NCBI GenBank assembly: GCA_031279475.1
Contig: JAITIL010000018.1
Location: 1-36,419, forward strand
From: Prevotellaceae bacterium
GTDB lineage: Bacteria > Bacteroidota > Bacteroidia > Bacteroidales > UBA932
DNA length: 36,419 nucleotides
Direction of reading: 5' to 3'
How positions within the stretch are numbered: position 1 is the stretch's first letter; each line of letters starts with the position of its first letter. Below, one piece after another: positions 21,657-32,700 of the stretch. Made by a program: the position numbers and the translations under genes. The notes beneath the pieces were generated by a model, which ran no database searches, was not told the DNA's origin, and saw nothing but the letters and a program-made list of their open reading frames with translations.

Positions 21657-23483
21657 ATGGAAATATTAAAACGTCTATTAACCTTTGCAAAACCATACTC
21701 GCATTACTGGCCAAAATATGTGTTTTTCACATTTTTCGGCATGATATTGGGTATCTTTAATTTTGCCCTTATAAAACCACTGCTTGACGTGGTTTTTGAT
21801 CCGGATGCAATGATCATAGTAAATGAATTGCCGTCCTTTTCATTTAGTATAAAATATGTCGAAAACATTTTCAACTATTATCTCACTGCCGTAGTACAGT
21901 CAAGTAGCCGTATGGGGGCATTACTTTTTGTTTCTATAATCATAGTAATTGCGACATTTCTTTCCAACCTTTTCAGATATGGCGGACAACGTGTAATGGC
22001 GTCATTACGGACGAGAGTAATTGCCAACATACGAGAAGCGTTATTTGAGAAAATAACCCGGTTAGATATCGGCTTTTTCAGTAAGCGCCGGAAAGGGAAC
22101 CTCATATCGGTGCTGTCTAACGATGTGAACGAAGTACAGGCAAATGTAGTCCAGTCTTTTCAAATTATCTTCAGGGAGCCGTTTTTAATCATCGGTTACC
22201 TCTGTGTACTGTTTTACATGTCTTATCAACTTACGCTTATTTCATTAGCATCGCTATTACTGTCCGGTTGGATGATCAGTAAAGTAACGCAAAAACTCCG
22301 CAGTGTCGCCGCTGAAGCACAGTCCACATTAGGAACGCTTTTATCAATAATAGAAGAATGTATTTCCGGAATGCGCATATTAAAGGCTTTCAACGGACAA
22401 AAATATCTTCGCCATAAATTCAAGAATATAAATGAAACCCAAGCGAAGCTGCAACGCAATATTTATTACAGGCAAGAATTAGCCACACCCATCTCGGAAT
22501 TTTTAGGAGTAACGGTAGCAATGCTTATTCTTCTTGTTGGAGGTTGGTTAATCTTACATGGTAACACTATCTTTTCCATTAGCGGATTTGTAACCTACAT
22601 CGTTTTTTATTATCAAATATTAATTCCTTTTAAAAATACAACAACCGCATATGCCGGCATTCGCCGAGGTATGGCTTCTGCAGATCGCATTTTTGAAATA
22701 ATAGACACCCCCATTAATATAAAAAGGCCGGAAAAGCCGGTACCAATAAAAGAATTTAGACATGAGATAACATTTAACAAAGTTAATTTTGCATACGATG
22801 ACATGCCGGTACTGCGCAATATTAACCTAACCATCCAAAAAGGCGCCATGATCGCCTTAGTAGGCCCGTCGGGCGCAGGGAAAACAACAATGGCCGATTT
22901 AATTCCGCGCTTTTACGACGTGTCGTCGGGCGAAATTTTGTTAGACGACATCAACATCAAAAATTACCAGCCTAAAGATCTTATCGGCCTCATGGGAATT
23001 GTGACCCAGGAGCCCATTTTATTTAATGACACGGTGTATAACAACATTGTGTTCGGGGCGGAAAATGTGACGGAGGAAGACGTTATCCAGGCCGCAAAGA
23101 CGGCCAACGCCCACGAGTTTATCATGCAAATGGAACACGGATACCAAACCAATATCGGCGACCAGGGCAACCGCCTGTCGGGCGGGCAACGCCAGCGCCT
23201 CTCCATTGCCCGCGCCATCCTGAAGAACCCCGCCATCCTCATCCTCGACGAAGCCACCTCGGCGCTCGACACCGAAAGCGAACGCCTGGTACAGGACGCG
23301 CTAACGAAACTGATGAAAAACCGCACGTCTATTGTGATTGCCCACCGCCTGTCGACCATCCAGCATGCCGACAAAATCGTGGTGCTGCAAAAAGGCGAAA
23401 TCATAGAACAAGGCACACATGCCGAACTTGTGGCCAGGCAAGGCCTTTACAAACGACTCTGCGACCTGCAAACCTTTAACTAA
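21657..23483 (+). CDS. MsbA-like ABC exporter (fused permease-ATPase)
   Basis: A 608-aa half-size ABC exporter. Six membrane helices fill about residues 15-330. The nucleotide-binding domain follows with Walker A GPSGAGKTT (about 402-410), Q-loop VTQEP, signature LSGGQRQRLS, Walker B ILILDEATSALD and H-loop IAHRLSTI. It should work as a homodimer that flips lipids or lipid-linked glycans, in line with the preceding glycosyltransferase and following acyl-CoA ligase. The coding DNA is AT-rich up to about 22.8 kb and then turns GC-rich within the ATPase domain. It could be msbA itself, but substrate cannot be told. Confidence 0.92.
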   Translation: MEILKRLLTFAKPYSHYWPKYVFFTFFGMILGIFNFALIKPLLDVVFDPDAMIIVNELPSFSFSIKYVENIFNYYLTAVVQSSSRMGALLFVSIIIVIATFLSNLFRYGGQRVMASLRTRVIANIREALFEKITRLDIGFFSKRRKGNLISVLSNDVNEVQANVVQSFQIIFREPFLIIGYLCVLFYMSYQLTLISLASLLLSGWMISKVTQKLRSVAAEAQSTLGTLLSIIEECISGMRILKAFNGQKYLRHKFKNINETQAKLQRNIYYRQELATPISEFLGVTVAMLILLVGGWLILHGNTIFSISGFVTYIVFYYQILIPFKNTTTAYAGIRRGMASADRIFEIIDTPINIKRPEKPVPIKEFRHEITFNKVNFAYDDMPVLRNINLTIQKGAMIALVGPSGAGKTTMADLIPRFYDVSSGEILLDDINIKNYQPKDLIGLMGIVTQEPILFNDTVYNNIVFGAENVTEEDVIQAAKTANAHEFIMQMEHGYQTNIGDQGNRLSGGQRQRLSIARAILKNPAILILDEATSALDTESERLVQDALTKLMKNRTSIVIAHRLSTIQHADKIVVLQKGEIIEQGTHAELVARQGLYKRLCDLQTFN

Positions 23484-23495
23484 AACCATCAATTT

Positions 23496-25148
23496 ATGAC
23501 AAACAGTTTTATTGCACAATTTGAACAAAGTTTCAAAAACAATTGGGATCTTCCCGCGCTGTCCGACTACAAAGGCGTTACGCTGCACTATAAAGACGTA
23601 GCCCGGCGCATTGCAAAACTCCACATCCTGTTTGAAGAATGTGGGCTGAAAAAAGGCGACAAAATCGCTATCTGCGGACGCAACCAGGCCAACTGGGGCG
23701 TTGTGTTCTTCGCTACCATCACGTATGGCGCAGTAGCGGTACCTATCCTGCACGAATTTAAAGCCGACAACATTCATCACATCGTAAACCATTCCGGGGC
23801 CCGCGTGCTGTTTGCCGGCGACATCATCTGGGAGTCGATCAACGAGCGGGCGATGCCCGACCTGGAGGCCATCATCCTCACCGGCGATTTTTCTATCGTA
23901 CACAGCCGGCGCCCATCCATCCGCGCCGCGCGGGAACGCCTGAACGAACTGTTCGGAAAAAAATACCCGAAGAATTTCAGGCCTGAACACATCGCCTACC
24001 ACCACGACGAGCCCGAAGAATTAGCCATCATCAATTACACGTCGGGGACCACCGGCTTCTCAAAAGGCGTGATGCTGCCTTACCGCAGCCTGCTTTCGAA
24101 CTTGCAGTTTGCACAAGGCGCGCTCACCCTCAAACCGGGCGACAACGTGGTTTCCATGTTGCCCATGGCCCACATGTATGGCATGATGTTTGAATTTATT
24201 TTCGAGCTGGCGCAAGGCGCCAACGTGCATTTCCTCACCCGCGTGCCCACCCCGAAAATCATCATGGAGGCATTTGCCAACATCAAGCCTTTCCTCGTGA
24301 TTTCGGTGCCGCTGGTTGTCGAAAAAATTTACAAGAAGCAGCTACAACCCATACTAAATAAAACGTCAATAAAAATGTTGTTGAAACTTCCCGTTATTGA
24401 CCAGAAAATAAGGAAAAAAATCCTCTTGGCGCTTGACCAGGTATTCGGCAACAACTTTTACGAAATCGTTGTGGGCGGCGCGGCATTTAACCGGGAGGCC
24501 GAGAACTTTTTCAAACAAATCGGGTTCCGGTACACGGTGGGCTACGGCATGACGGAATGTGGCCCCCTTATCTCCTATGAAGACTGGAGCAAAACACCGC
24601 TCTATTCCTGTGGGAAAGCCATCCCCAGAATGGAAATAAAAATCGATTCGCCCGACCCGGAGCGTGTGGCCGGCGAAGTGCTGGTGCGCGGCGACAACGT
24701 GATGCTGGGCTACTACCGCAACGAGCAAGCCACCAAAGACGCTTTCACGCCCGACGGATGGATGAAAACAGGCGACCTCGCCGTTATGGACAAAAACGGC
24801 TATGTGTTTATCAAAGGCCGGAGCAAAAACATGATTCTCGGTTCTTCGGGACAAAATATCTATCCCGAAGAACTGGAAGATATCATCAACAACATGCCTT
24901 ATGTGGGCGAAGCGTTGGTGGTGGATCAAGGCGGCAAGCTCACCGCATTAATCTATCCCGACTATGAACAAACCACCGCCGCCGGCATTGCCGATGCGGA
25001 AATACCACACACGATGGAAGAAATACGTAAGAAAATCAATGAGGAATTGCCCAACTATGCGCAAATTGCCCAAGTGAAAATATTTCCCGAAGAATTTGAA
25101 AAGACGCCAAAACGCAGCATCAAGCGGTTCTTGTATCAAAATGTATAA
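23496..25148 (+). CDS. long-chain fatty acid--CoA ligase (AMP-forming)
   Basis: A 550-aa member of the ANL superfamily that activates a fatty acid to acyl-AMP and then to acyl-CoA. Motifs: P-loop YTSGTTGFSKG (about 181-191), GYGMTECGPLIS, KTGDLAVMDKNGYVFIKGR and the C-terminal lysine region TPKRSIKRFL. Length fits FadD-type enzymes. It lies 12 bases after the exporter gene and ends the plus-strand run, before a hairpin terminator. The acid substrate is not determined. Confidence 0.9.
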   Translation: MTNSFIAQFEQSFKNNWDLPALSDYKGVTLHYKDVARRIAKLHILFEECGLKKGDKIAICGRNQANWGVVFFATITYGAVAVPILHEFKADNIHHIVNHSGARVLFAGDIIWESINERAMPDLEAIILTGDFSIVHSRRPSIRAARERLNELFGKKYPKNFRPEHIAYHHDEPEELAIINYTSGTTGFSKGVMLPYRSLLSNLQFAQGALTLKPGDNVVSMLPMAHMYGMMFEFIFELAQGANVHFLTRVPTPKIIMEAFANIKPFLVISVPLVVEKIYKKQLQPILNKTSIKMLLKLPVIDQKIRKKILLALDQVFGNNFYEIVVGGAAFNREAENFFKQIGFRYTVGYGMTECGPLISYEDWSKTPLYSCGKAIPRMEIKIDSPDPERVAGEVLVRGDNVMLGYYRNEQATKDAFTPDGWMKTGDLAVMDKNGYVFIKGRSKNMILGSSGQNIYPEELEDIINNMPYVGEALVVDQGGKLTALIYPDYEQTTAAGIADAEIPHTMEEIRKKINEELPNYAQIAQVKIFPEEFEKTPKRSIKRFLYQNV

Positions 25149-25238
25149 GCGGGGAAGGGTGAGGGCGCTATTTTCATAAGCGCAGGTCGCCCCAATCGAT
25201 TGTAAGAAGACTTAAGAAGGCGTCAGCATCATACAAAT

Positions 25239-25267
25239 ATTGCCGTCAAGTTTAAACTGACGGCAAT
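25239..25267. terminator. bidirectional hairpin terminator
   Basis: ATTGCCGTCA (25239-25248) pairs perfectly with TGACGGCAAT (25258-25267) around a nine-base loop containing TTTAAA. It lies between the convergent acyl-CoA ligase and DUF3127 genes. Confidence 0.8.
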
Positions 25268-25292
25268 AGATGCAATTATGAAATCATGAAAT

Positions 25293-25697
25293 TTAGAACG
25301 GCAAATCGTCCACTTCTTGCACTGAAGCGCCAAGCGGGTCTTCAGCCGGAGGAAGTGGTGGTGATGGAGGGGGCGGAACTGTATTTGACGCAGTTTGCGA
25401 GGACGATGCGGCCGGTGCGCCGACTTGTTGTTTCTCAATACGCCAAGCTCTCACATCGGTGTACCAGCGCTCATTAAATTCACGCGATTCTATATTAAAA
25501 CTAACCTTTAACACATCCCCTTCGGCCATGGCAGATAACTCATTTACCCGCTCGCCCCACGCAGCCACGCACACTTTTCGCGGATACTGTTCCTGCGTTT
25601 CAATAATAAAATCCTGCTTGCTCCAGGTTCCCCTCGCGCTTGTCCCACTTTGCACCGGCAATATTTTAATAAGTTTTCCTATTAATTCTAATGCCAT
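25293..25697 (-). CDS. DUF3127 protein, SSB-like tail
   Basis: A 134-aa protein with an OB-fold-like DUF3127 core: ELIGKLIKILP, SGTSARGTWSKQDFIIET, SFNIESREFNERWYTDVRAWRIEK. A Ser/Pro-rich linker (PPPPSPPLPP) leads to an acidic C-terminus ending DDLPF. The layout copies single-stranded DNA-binding proteins, whose acidic DDIPF-type tip recruits partner proteins; the same use here is inference. It starts six bases after the FKBP gene stop codon, so both are one transcript. Confidence 0.9.
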   Translation of the reverse strand: MALELIGKLIKILPVQSGTSARGTWSKQDFIIETQEQYPRKVCVAAWGERVNELSAMAEGDVLKVSFNIESREFNERWYTDVRAWRIEKQQVGAPAASSSQTASNTVPPPPSPPLPPAEDPLGASVQEVDDLPF

Positions 25698-25703
25698 AAT
25701 ATA

Positions 25704-26417
25704 TTATTTTGCTTTTTTAACCTCAAGGAGTTCCACTTCAAAAATCAACGTTGCATTTGGCGTGATTTTTTGTCCGCTACCGTGTTCGCCGTAGGCCAAA
25801 CTGTCGGGAATATAAAATTCCGCCTTCGCGCCTTCGCCTATTTGTTGCAAGCCTTCCGTCCAACCTTTAATCACACCGTTCAGCGGGAAGGTAGTCGGTT
25901 CGCCACGTTCGTAAGAAGAATCAAATTCCGTACCGTCGAGCAATGTACCGCGATAGTGCACTTTCACCGTGTCTTTTTCGGTTGGTTTAACACCTTCGCC
26001 TTCCTTGATTACCTTGTATTGCAAGCCGCTTGGAAGTGCAACCACGCCTTCTTTCGTTTTGTTTTCCTCCAGGAACTTCTTGCCTTCTTCAATATTTTTC
26101 ACCTTTGCTTCTTCCCTTTTACGTTGCTGTTCAGCACGCATTTTCATAAAATGCGATTGAATCACTTTATTCGCCTCATTCATATCAAAGCGCAATGTTT
26201 TGTCGTTGAACACGTCATTCACCGCTTTCACGAAGGTCGACATATCCAGGTATTCCAATTCCGATTCTTTAAAGTTTGTACCCATCATTATCCCAATGGC
26301 GTAACTCAATGAATCAACCTGAGCGGAAGTTACGCCTTCTGGCGCTTTTTTTTGTGCACAACTTTCGGCGGCAAGAATCAACGCCAAAGCAAATAAACCA
26401 AATTTTAATGTTTTCAT
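25704..26417 (-). CDS. FKBP-type peptidyl-prolyl isomerase lipoprotein
   Basis: A 237-aa Mip/FkpA-like isomerase. The signal ends in AAESCAQ, with Cys20 as the likely lipidated residue. The N-terminal helical dimerisation domain spans about 35-125 and includes the ESELEYLDMSTFVKAV segment. The FKBP domain covers about 128-235, with VKVHYRGTLLDGTEFDSSY, GVIKGWTEGLQ and IPDSLAYGEHG. It should fold proteins in the periplasm. It lies 17 bases after the ureohydrolase gene. Confidence 0.94.
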   Translation of the reverse strand: MKTLKFGLFALALILAAESCAQKKAPEGVTSAQVDSLSYAIGIMMGTNFKESELEYLDMSTFVKAVNDVFNDKTLRFDMNEANKVIQSHFMKMRAEQQRKREEAKVKNIEEGKKFLEENKTKEGVVALPSGLQYKVIKEGEGVKPTEKDTVKVHYRGTLLDGTEFDSSYERGEPTTFPLNGVIKGWTEGLQQIGEGAKAEFYIPDSLAYGEHGSGQKITPNATLIFEVELLEVKKAK

Positions 26418-26434
26418 ATTTATATTTTTTTAAA

Positions 26435-27472
26435 TTAATTTTCCACAATACGGCCACTTGTATAAGCGCACAACTTGAACAGCACGCGGGCGCCCACATT
26501 AGCGTCCCATTCGTTATGTTCCGAAGGCGCCACTTCGCACAAGTCAAACCCAATAATTTTTTTACCCGACTTCGCCAGTGTTTTCAGCAGAAAAATGGCT
26601 TGGTTGTAAGTCAGCCCACCCGGCACCGGTGTGCCTGTATTCGGACAGTTATCGGGGGTTAAGCCGTCGATATCGAAACTTATATAGACCTTTTCCGGCA
26701 ACGCTGCCACAATATCACGACATTGCTGCGCCCACAATACGCCATTGAACGCGGCCTCCTGCAACGCAGCATCCGTAAATGGCACGACCCGTGCATTGGC
26801 CGCCATCCGCGCCGCTTCTTCGTCACAATAATCGCGTACGCCCACCTGTACAATTTTCGTCACATGCCGCAACTGATCCAGCACATTAAACATAATCGAA
26901 GCGTGCGAATACATAAAGCCCTCGTAAGCGTCGCGCAAATCGGCGTGTGCATCAATGTGCAGGACGCCAAACTCATCATGCCGTTCATTCAGCGCCCGCA
27001 ATAAACCGAATGGCGCGCTGTGCTCCCCTCCTACTATCCCCACCAGTTTGCGCGCATCCAGGTATTTATTCGCCGCCTTATAAATCTGCATATTAAGTTT
27101 ATCGCATAATTCGTTCACCTTCACAATTTCGTCGATTAGCCTTCTTTCCGGCACGCCCTCTCCCATGGCCGTGATAACCCGCGACGAAAAGCGGCGCGCG
27201 CTGCGATTTAACCGGAGTATCGCTTCATCAACAGGATGCGTAGCTATCTTAATAGTCCAAGCGTCCTTCACTTCGGCGTCATACAGGTCAATTTGCGTGG
27301 ACGCCTTAATGATGGCTTCCGGCGCCTTGTGTGCGCCTGTGCCGTAAGAAGCCGTGGCGTCCCACGGAACCGACAATAGCATTATTTCAGCGTCGTATAT
27401 CGGATACGATGGTAAAGCAAAGTAATTCCCATTGTGCTGGCCTACAGTATTCGGATTGAATGAAAGAGACAT
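26435..27472 (-). CDS. agmatinase/arginase family ureohydrolase
   Basis: A 345-aa dimanganese hydrolase. All metal ligands are present: His151 in GGEHSAP, Asp174-x-His176-x-Asp178 in HIDAHADLRD, and Asp267-x-Asp269 in SFDIDGLTPD. It hydrolyses a guanidino compound such as agmatine (giving putrescine and urea), arginine or formiminoglutamate. A preference for agmatine is suggested by general similarity to Bacteroidota SpeB-like proteins, but the length is greater than the usual 300 or so, with an insertion near residues 60-130. No arginine decarboxylase lies nearby. First gene of a three-gene run. Confidence 0.87.
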   Translation of the reverse strand: MSLSFNPNTVGQHNGNYFALPSYPIYDAEIMLLSVPWDATASYGTGAHKAPEAIIKASTQIDLYDAEVKDAWTIKIATHPVDEAILRLNRSARRFSSRVITAMGEGVPERRLIDEIVKVNELCDKLNMQIYKAANKYLDARKLVGIVGGEHSAPFGLLRALNERHDEFGVLHIDAHADLRDAYEGFMYSHASIMFNVLDQLRHVTKIVQVGVRDYCDEEAARMAANARVVPFTDAALQEAAFNGVLWAQQCRDIVAALPEKVYISFDIDGLTPDNCPNTGTPVPGGLTYNQAIFLLKTLAKSGKKIIGFDLCEVAPSEHNEWDANVGARVLFKLCAYTSGRIVEN

Positions 27473-27494
27473 ATTAATTTTTACATAGAAGGTA

Positions 27495-27522
27495 CAAAGA
27501 TAACATATTTTTTATATCTTTG
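27495..27522. promoter_or_regulatory. divergent -7 elements
   Basis: Minus strand TATCTTTG (27495-27502) precedes the ureohydrolase gene and plus strand TATCTTTG (27515-27522) precedes the ABC ATPase gene. Both match TAnnTTTG; no -33 TTTG is at standard distance for either. Confidence 0.5.
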
Positions 27523-27542
27523 ACATTATTTTTTTAACAAAA

Positions 27543-28451
27543 ATGGATTTACTTATTGCCAATAACGTAATTAAACGTTACACCAACCATCTGGCGCTCG
27601 ATAACGTGAATATCAGCGTACCCTCTGGAAGCATCTACGGACTGTTGGGCCCCAATGGAGCAGGGAAAACCACCCTGATCCGTATCATCAACCAGATTAC
27701 CGCGCCCGACTCCGGCGAGGTATTGCTTGACGGCCGCCTCATGCAGGCCGACGACGTTCTCCGGATAGGCTACCTGCCCGAAGAACGCGGCCTGTACAAA
27801 AAAATGAAGGTAGGCGAACAGGCCCTTTATTTGGCGCGCCTGAAAGGATTGTCGCGGCACGACGCCATGGCGCAACTCAAAACATGGTTCACCAAATTCG
27901 AAATCCAGGCCTGGTGGGACAAAAAAGTGGAAGAACTTTCAAAAGGAATGGCGCAAAAAGTACAATTCATTGTCACCATCCTGCACAAGCCCAAACTCCT
28001 TATTTTTGACGAGCCTTTCAGCGGTTTTGACCCCGTAAACGTAAACCTGCTCAAACAGGAAATATTGAATATGAAAGCGCAGGGCAGCACGATTATTTTT
28101 TCTACCCACAACATGGCGTCGGTCGAAGAATTGTGCGACGACATTGCGCTCATCAACCAGTCGAAAGTGATTGTAGAAGGAAAATTAGAAGAGGTGCGCC
28201 GGCAGTATGGCGACAACATTGTGGAAGTCGCTTTCCGCGGCGACCCTGCCGAACTGCAACTGGCGCTACACAACGAATACGCCCTCATTCAACAAAAGGA
28301 GCAGAATGGAATACATAAGGCGACTATTAAAATAACGGAACAAAAACCCGCCAATCATCTTTTGCAGCAATTGTTGCCACGGGTTGAAATCATCGGCTTC
28401 AATGAAGTTATTCCCGGCATGAACGATATCTTTATCAAATTAGTATCTTAA
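27543..28451 (+). CDS. ABC transporter ATP-binding protein (NatA-like)
   Basis: A 302-aa ATPase of an ABC-2 type exporter. Walker A GPNGAGKTT at 36-44, an alternative signature ELSKGMAQKVQF, Walker B LLIFDEPFSGFD, and the H-loop STHNM. The C-terminal 80 residues form a DUF4162-like domain seen in NatA-type subunits. The permease gene follows after five bases. Substrate unknown; NatAB relatives export sodium or small molecules. Confidence 0.92.
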   Translation: MDLLIANNVIKRYTNHLALDNVNISVPSGSIYGLLGPNGAGKTTLIRIINQITAPDSGEVLLDGRLMQADDVLRIGYLPEERGLYKKMKVGEQALYLARLKGLSRHDAMAQLKTWFTKFEIQAWWDKKVEELSKGMAQKVQFIVTILHKPKLLIFDEPFSGFDPVNVNLLKQEILNMKAQGSTIIFSTHNMASVEELCDDIALINQSKVIVEGKLEEVRRQYGDNIVEVAFRGDPAELQLALHNEYALIQQKEQNGIHKATIKITEQKPANHLLQQLLPRVEIIGFNEVIPGMNDIFIKLVS

Positions 28452-28456
28452 CCGCT

Positions 28457-29785
28457 ATGAATAAAATACTCCTTATCATCGAACGTGAATTTTTAACACG
28501 TGTAAAAAAGAAATCTTTCATTCTCATGACCCTTCTCACCCCGTTGCTCTTTGCGGCGTTAATGGTGGTGCCCGTCTTAATTCAAGGGATGAAAGACGAC
28601 GAGCGCAAAAACATTGCCGTAATCGACCGGTCGGGACTGGCCGAAAAAGCGCTTCAAAACAGCGACAACCTCACCTTTCTATTCAAGCCCGACGGCGTGA
28701 CGCTCGATTCTTTGAAGCAAAACTTCGGCAAGGAAAAACTTTACGCCGTGGCTACCATCAGCGCCTTGAATGAAAAGAAACAGCCGGTTATCGACCTGTA
28801 TGCATTCAAACAGCCGAACATGGACGTCCAACAATATATTGAACGCGGCGTTAAAGACGCCGTAGAGCAATACAAATTAGAGTCCTACCATATCCAGGGA
28901 CTTGATACCATTATCGCATCCATCAAAACGGAGGTCAAAGTAAAAACATTTATCTGGGGCGACGACGGTCAGGAAAAAGCCAGTCATACCGGCCTGTACA
29001 TGGGTATTTCATACATCCTGTCGTTTATGATTTACATGTTCATTTTTATGTTTGGTAACATGGTAATGCGTGGTGTGATCGAAGAAAAAGCCAGCCGCAT
29101 CATTGAAGTCATAGTGTCGTCTGTGAAACCGTTCCAACTGATGATGGGAAAAATTATAGGCATTGCTTCTGTCGGCTTGCTGCAATTTATCATCTGGGTA
29201 GTATTAACGCTCGGCATTGTTGCGGTTTTCCAAGGCTCCATGAGCGATCCGGCGGGTATGGAAAACATCACACAAACTTTGTCTCCAGGTGATACGGCAA
29301 ACGAAATCACAAAAACAATAACACAAGAATCATCTTCTATATTATCCATGCTGGGCAGCATCAATTTCACGGCGATTATTGTGTCGTTCCTGCTCTATTT
29401 CCTTTTGGGCTACCTCCTGTATGCCTCGATGTTCGCAGCCATCGGCTCGGCCGTGGAGAATGAAGCCGATACGCAACAACTGATTATTCCGGTAACCATT
29501 CCGTTGATAATCGGGATATTCCTGATGCTTCACGCGTTCCAGTATCCCGACAGTTCGCTGTCGTTCTGGTCATCCATCATTCCTTTCACATCCCCGATGG
29601 TGATGATGGCCCGCATACCGTTTGGCGTTCCTTTCTGGCAAGTGGCGCTTTCACTCGCCTTATTGCTTGTTACGTTTACAGGTATCGCCTGGATGGCAGG
29701 AAAAATATACCGTACCGGCATTTTAATGTATGGCAAAAAACCTACTTTAAAAGAAATGTTGAAATGGATAAATTATAAAAATTAA
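28457..29785 (+). CDS. ABC-2 type permease (NatB-like)
   Basis: A 442-aa membrane protein: one N-terminal helix (about 22-43), a large extracytoplasmic domain (about 45-180), then five or so further helices, with the amphipathic VMRGVIEEKASRIIEVIVSSVKP motif typical of the ABC-2/NatB family after the second helix. Partner of the ATPase encoded directly upstream. Followed after 12 bases by the AsmA-like gene. Confidence 0.9.
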   Translation: MNKILLIIEREFLTRVKKKSFILMTLLTPLLFAALMVVPVLIQGMKDDERKNIAVIDRSGLAEKALQNSDNLTFLFKPDGVTLDSLKQNFGKEKLYAVATISALNEKKQPVIDLYAFKQPNMDVQQYIERGVKDAVEQYKLESYHIQGLDTIIASIKTEVKVKTFIWGDDGQEKASHTGLYMGISYILSFMIYMFIFMFGNMVMRGVIEEKASRIIEVIVSSVKPFQLMMGKIIGIASVGLLQFIIWVVLTLGIVAVFQGSMSDPAGMENITQTLSPGDTANEITKTITQESSSILSMLGSINFTAIIVSFLLYFLLGYLLYASMFAAIGSAVENEADTQQLIIPVTIPLIIGIFLMLHAFQYPDSSLSFWSSIIPFTSPMVMMARIPFGVPFWQVALSLALLLVTFTGIAWMAGKIYRTGILMYGKKPTLKEMLKWINYKN

Positions 29786-29797
29786 AACTTATCACCC

Positions 29798-32700
29798 ATG
29801 AAGGTGATCAAACCTGTGCTTATTGTTTTGTTGAGTATGATGCTCCTCGTCATACTTTGCGTAGGCGCCGTAGGGTATGTTGTGGTTACACCCGAACGGA
29901 TAACCCCGCTGCTTCTTCATTTCAGCAACCGGCATTTGAATGCCGAAGTACAATGCGAAGCGGTTGATGTTACAATCTTTTCCACTTTTCCAAATATGGG
30001 TATCCGCCTCAAAAACGGATATATCATCAAGCCGGCGCCCGACAGCTTATCCGGCGCCGATAGCGTAACACAACACGCCTCCGACACGTTGCTTCGCTTC
30101 TCGTCGTGTGTCATTTCTTTTAACCCGATGACTTACCTGAAAAAGGACAAACTGGTTATTCACCACATTTACCTCGACCGCCCCGATATTTACGCCACCA
30201 TCGACAAAGACGGAAAGGCAAACTGGGAGGCGCTGCTGCCGGCAAGCAACAACGCCACTACCATTGACACTACCGCTTTTCAAATGCCTGAACTAAACCT
30301 TGAACAATTACGCATCACCGGCGGGAAAATCGTGTATACCGACAGGAAAGCATATATACAATACATAATGGAAGATTGCGACATGTCGCTAACCGGAAAC
30401 GTTAATAAAGACTCGGCGCAACTCCATTTGCAACTCGACATGCAGGCGCTCAGCTTATGGCGCGACCGGCAATGTATGGCCAACCGCATACCCCTGCAAT
30501 TTTCAACATTCCTGCAACAGGAACTTGTGAACAAACGTATCCACATCGGACAGGCAAGATGCACATTGGCCGGCATCGAATTTGACGTAAACGGAAATTT
30601 GCAATGGGACGACACCCAGGATAACAACCTCATGGTAAACCTGCACTACAACCTGCATGCACCATCTATTCCAAAACTGCTGGCTATGGTTCCGCCTTCT
30701 CTTTCGGCACTTCCTTCAAAACTCACCACTTCGGGTGAAATGACGTTCAACGGCAGTTTGACCGGTGTTCTTGGAGCAAACAGCTATCCGGTGTTGCGTA
30801 CAAATTTCAAACTGACAGACGGGAAACTCCGCAGCGTAAAGCATCCCAACCGGAGGGGCATTGAACACCTGCAACTCGAAAGCGAAGCCTATATCGACCT
30901 CACAAATAAAACACCGTCGAGTTTCCGGATAGATAAATTCACTGTGCAAAGCCCATCGGTAAATTTTACCGCTTCAGGCGCAGTAGACGATTTGTTTGGA
31001 AATCCGTTTATCAAGGCACATCTGGCAGGCCGGTTTAATTTTTATCGCATGTCGAGGATGCTGCCGCTCGCCGACAGTATGGACACAGGGGGGCAAATAC
31101 AAATGGATGTTTCGGGCGAATGTTTTTTAGCCGACGTGATGAATTTGAATTATGGAAAAATCAAGGCGAACGGTGTAGTAGATGTGGACAGCGTAAAATT
31201 TCATTACCCTGCACAACAAATTTCGGTAGCCGCGCCCTTTCTCCGCGCCCGCTTTGGCGCCAATGTCAAAGACACCACACGCAGAGGACGCGAGCGCGAC
31301 ATCCTGTTTCGCGGCCATATCAATTCCGACAGTATAAAAATAGTATTCGGGGAACTGCTGTTAAATTCCGACGCGCTGTCGGTTACATTCAGCACTTCCA
31401 AACCCAAAGATACGGCCACCATTGCGCCGGTATTCTCAAACATTAAAACCGGAAAAACACAAATAGAAATGGGGGGCATGAAAATACAAGCGCACAAGGC
31501 CACTGGCACTGCGTTGTTTGCCGCACAACGCAACAACCCTTCAAAGCCCGAATACACCTTGCGGTTTGCCCTTGATACATTAAACGCCCGCACGCCCGAT
31601 TTTTCAGGACGGGTGAATACCGGGCGTCTCCACATCAAAGCCCAACCACGGCCACAGCAAGCCCGCAGGAGAAACAGCACGGCAGATACCGCAAGCAGAA
31701 GTAACCGGCAACGAACCATCAGGAACAGCGCGGCCAATCAATCTATAGTCAATATGCGGCTACAGTCTGATGAAGCAAGAGCCGCACTGCAGCAATGGGA
31801 AATCACAGGCAGTTTCGACATACAGGGTGCGCGGCTGCGCACGCCCTATTTCCCAACACGGATTCAAATTACCGATGGAGCGCTTCAATTTTCAACCGAT
31901 TCCTTACATTTAAAAACTTTACAATTACATATCGGGCGGTCGTCAATGAACCTCGGCGGAAAGATACACGGTATCCGGCAAGCCTTGCTGCGCAACGGCC
32001 GCATAAAAGCCGACCTCAGCATCGACGCCCAAACCATTAACCTCAATCAGCTGATGCGCGCCATGGTAGCCGGCTCCAACTATTCCTCGATGGACAGTAC
32101 AGCTAAAAACGCCATTACCGCAAATGTAATGAATGACCACGCGGAAATAGTTGAAGTAAGCGATAGCGGCAGCACGGGCGGTGTTTTTATTGTTCCGCGC
32201 AACATTGATTTCACCCTGCAGGCAAACCTGAAAAAAGTACTGTATTCAAAATTAGAATTGGACGACATCAATACCCGTATTTTTATTCGCAACCAGGCGA
32301 TTCATTTACCCGAAATAAAATTCCGGTCGAATGTAGGCGACATGCAAATGTCATTCTCCTATCAGGCGCCCGACGCCACCAGCGCTCACATCGGAGCCAC
32401 CGTGGCGCTCCATCACATACAAGTGAAGCAACTGATTGAAACTTTCCCGCTGTTCGACACCCTCACGCCAATGCTCCGTTCTTTCGAGGGCGTGGTGGAT
32501 TGTAACATGGTTGCCGCCGCCGACCTCGATTCCCTGATGAATATACAATTTCCCGCCGCCGAGGCCTCCTGCCTTGTGAAAGGAAAAGACCTTGTGCTGC
32601 TCGACGGCGAAACGTTTACGGAAATAGCCAAAACGTTACACTTCAAAAACAAACAACGCAACCTCATCGACAGCATTTCCGTGGAGATGATATTACGCGA

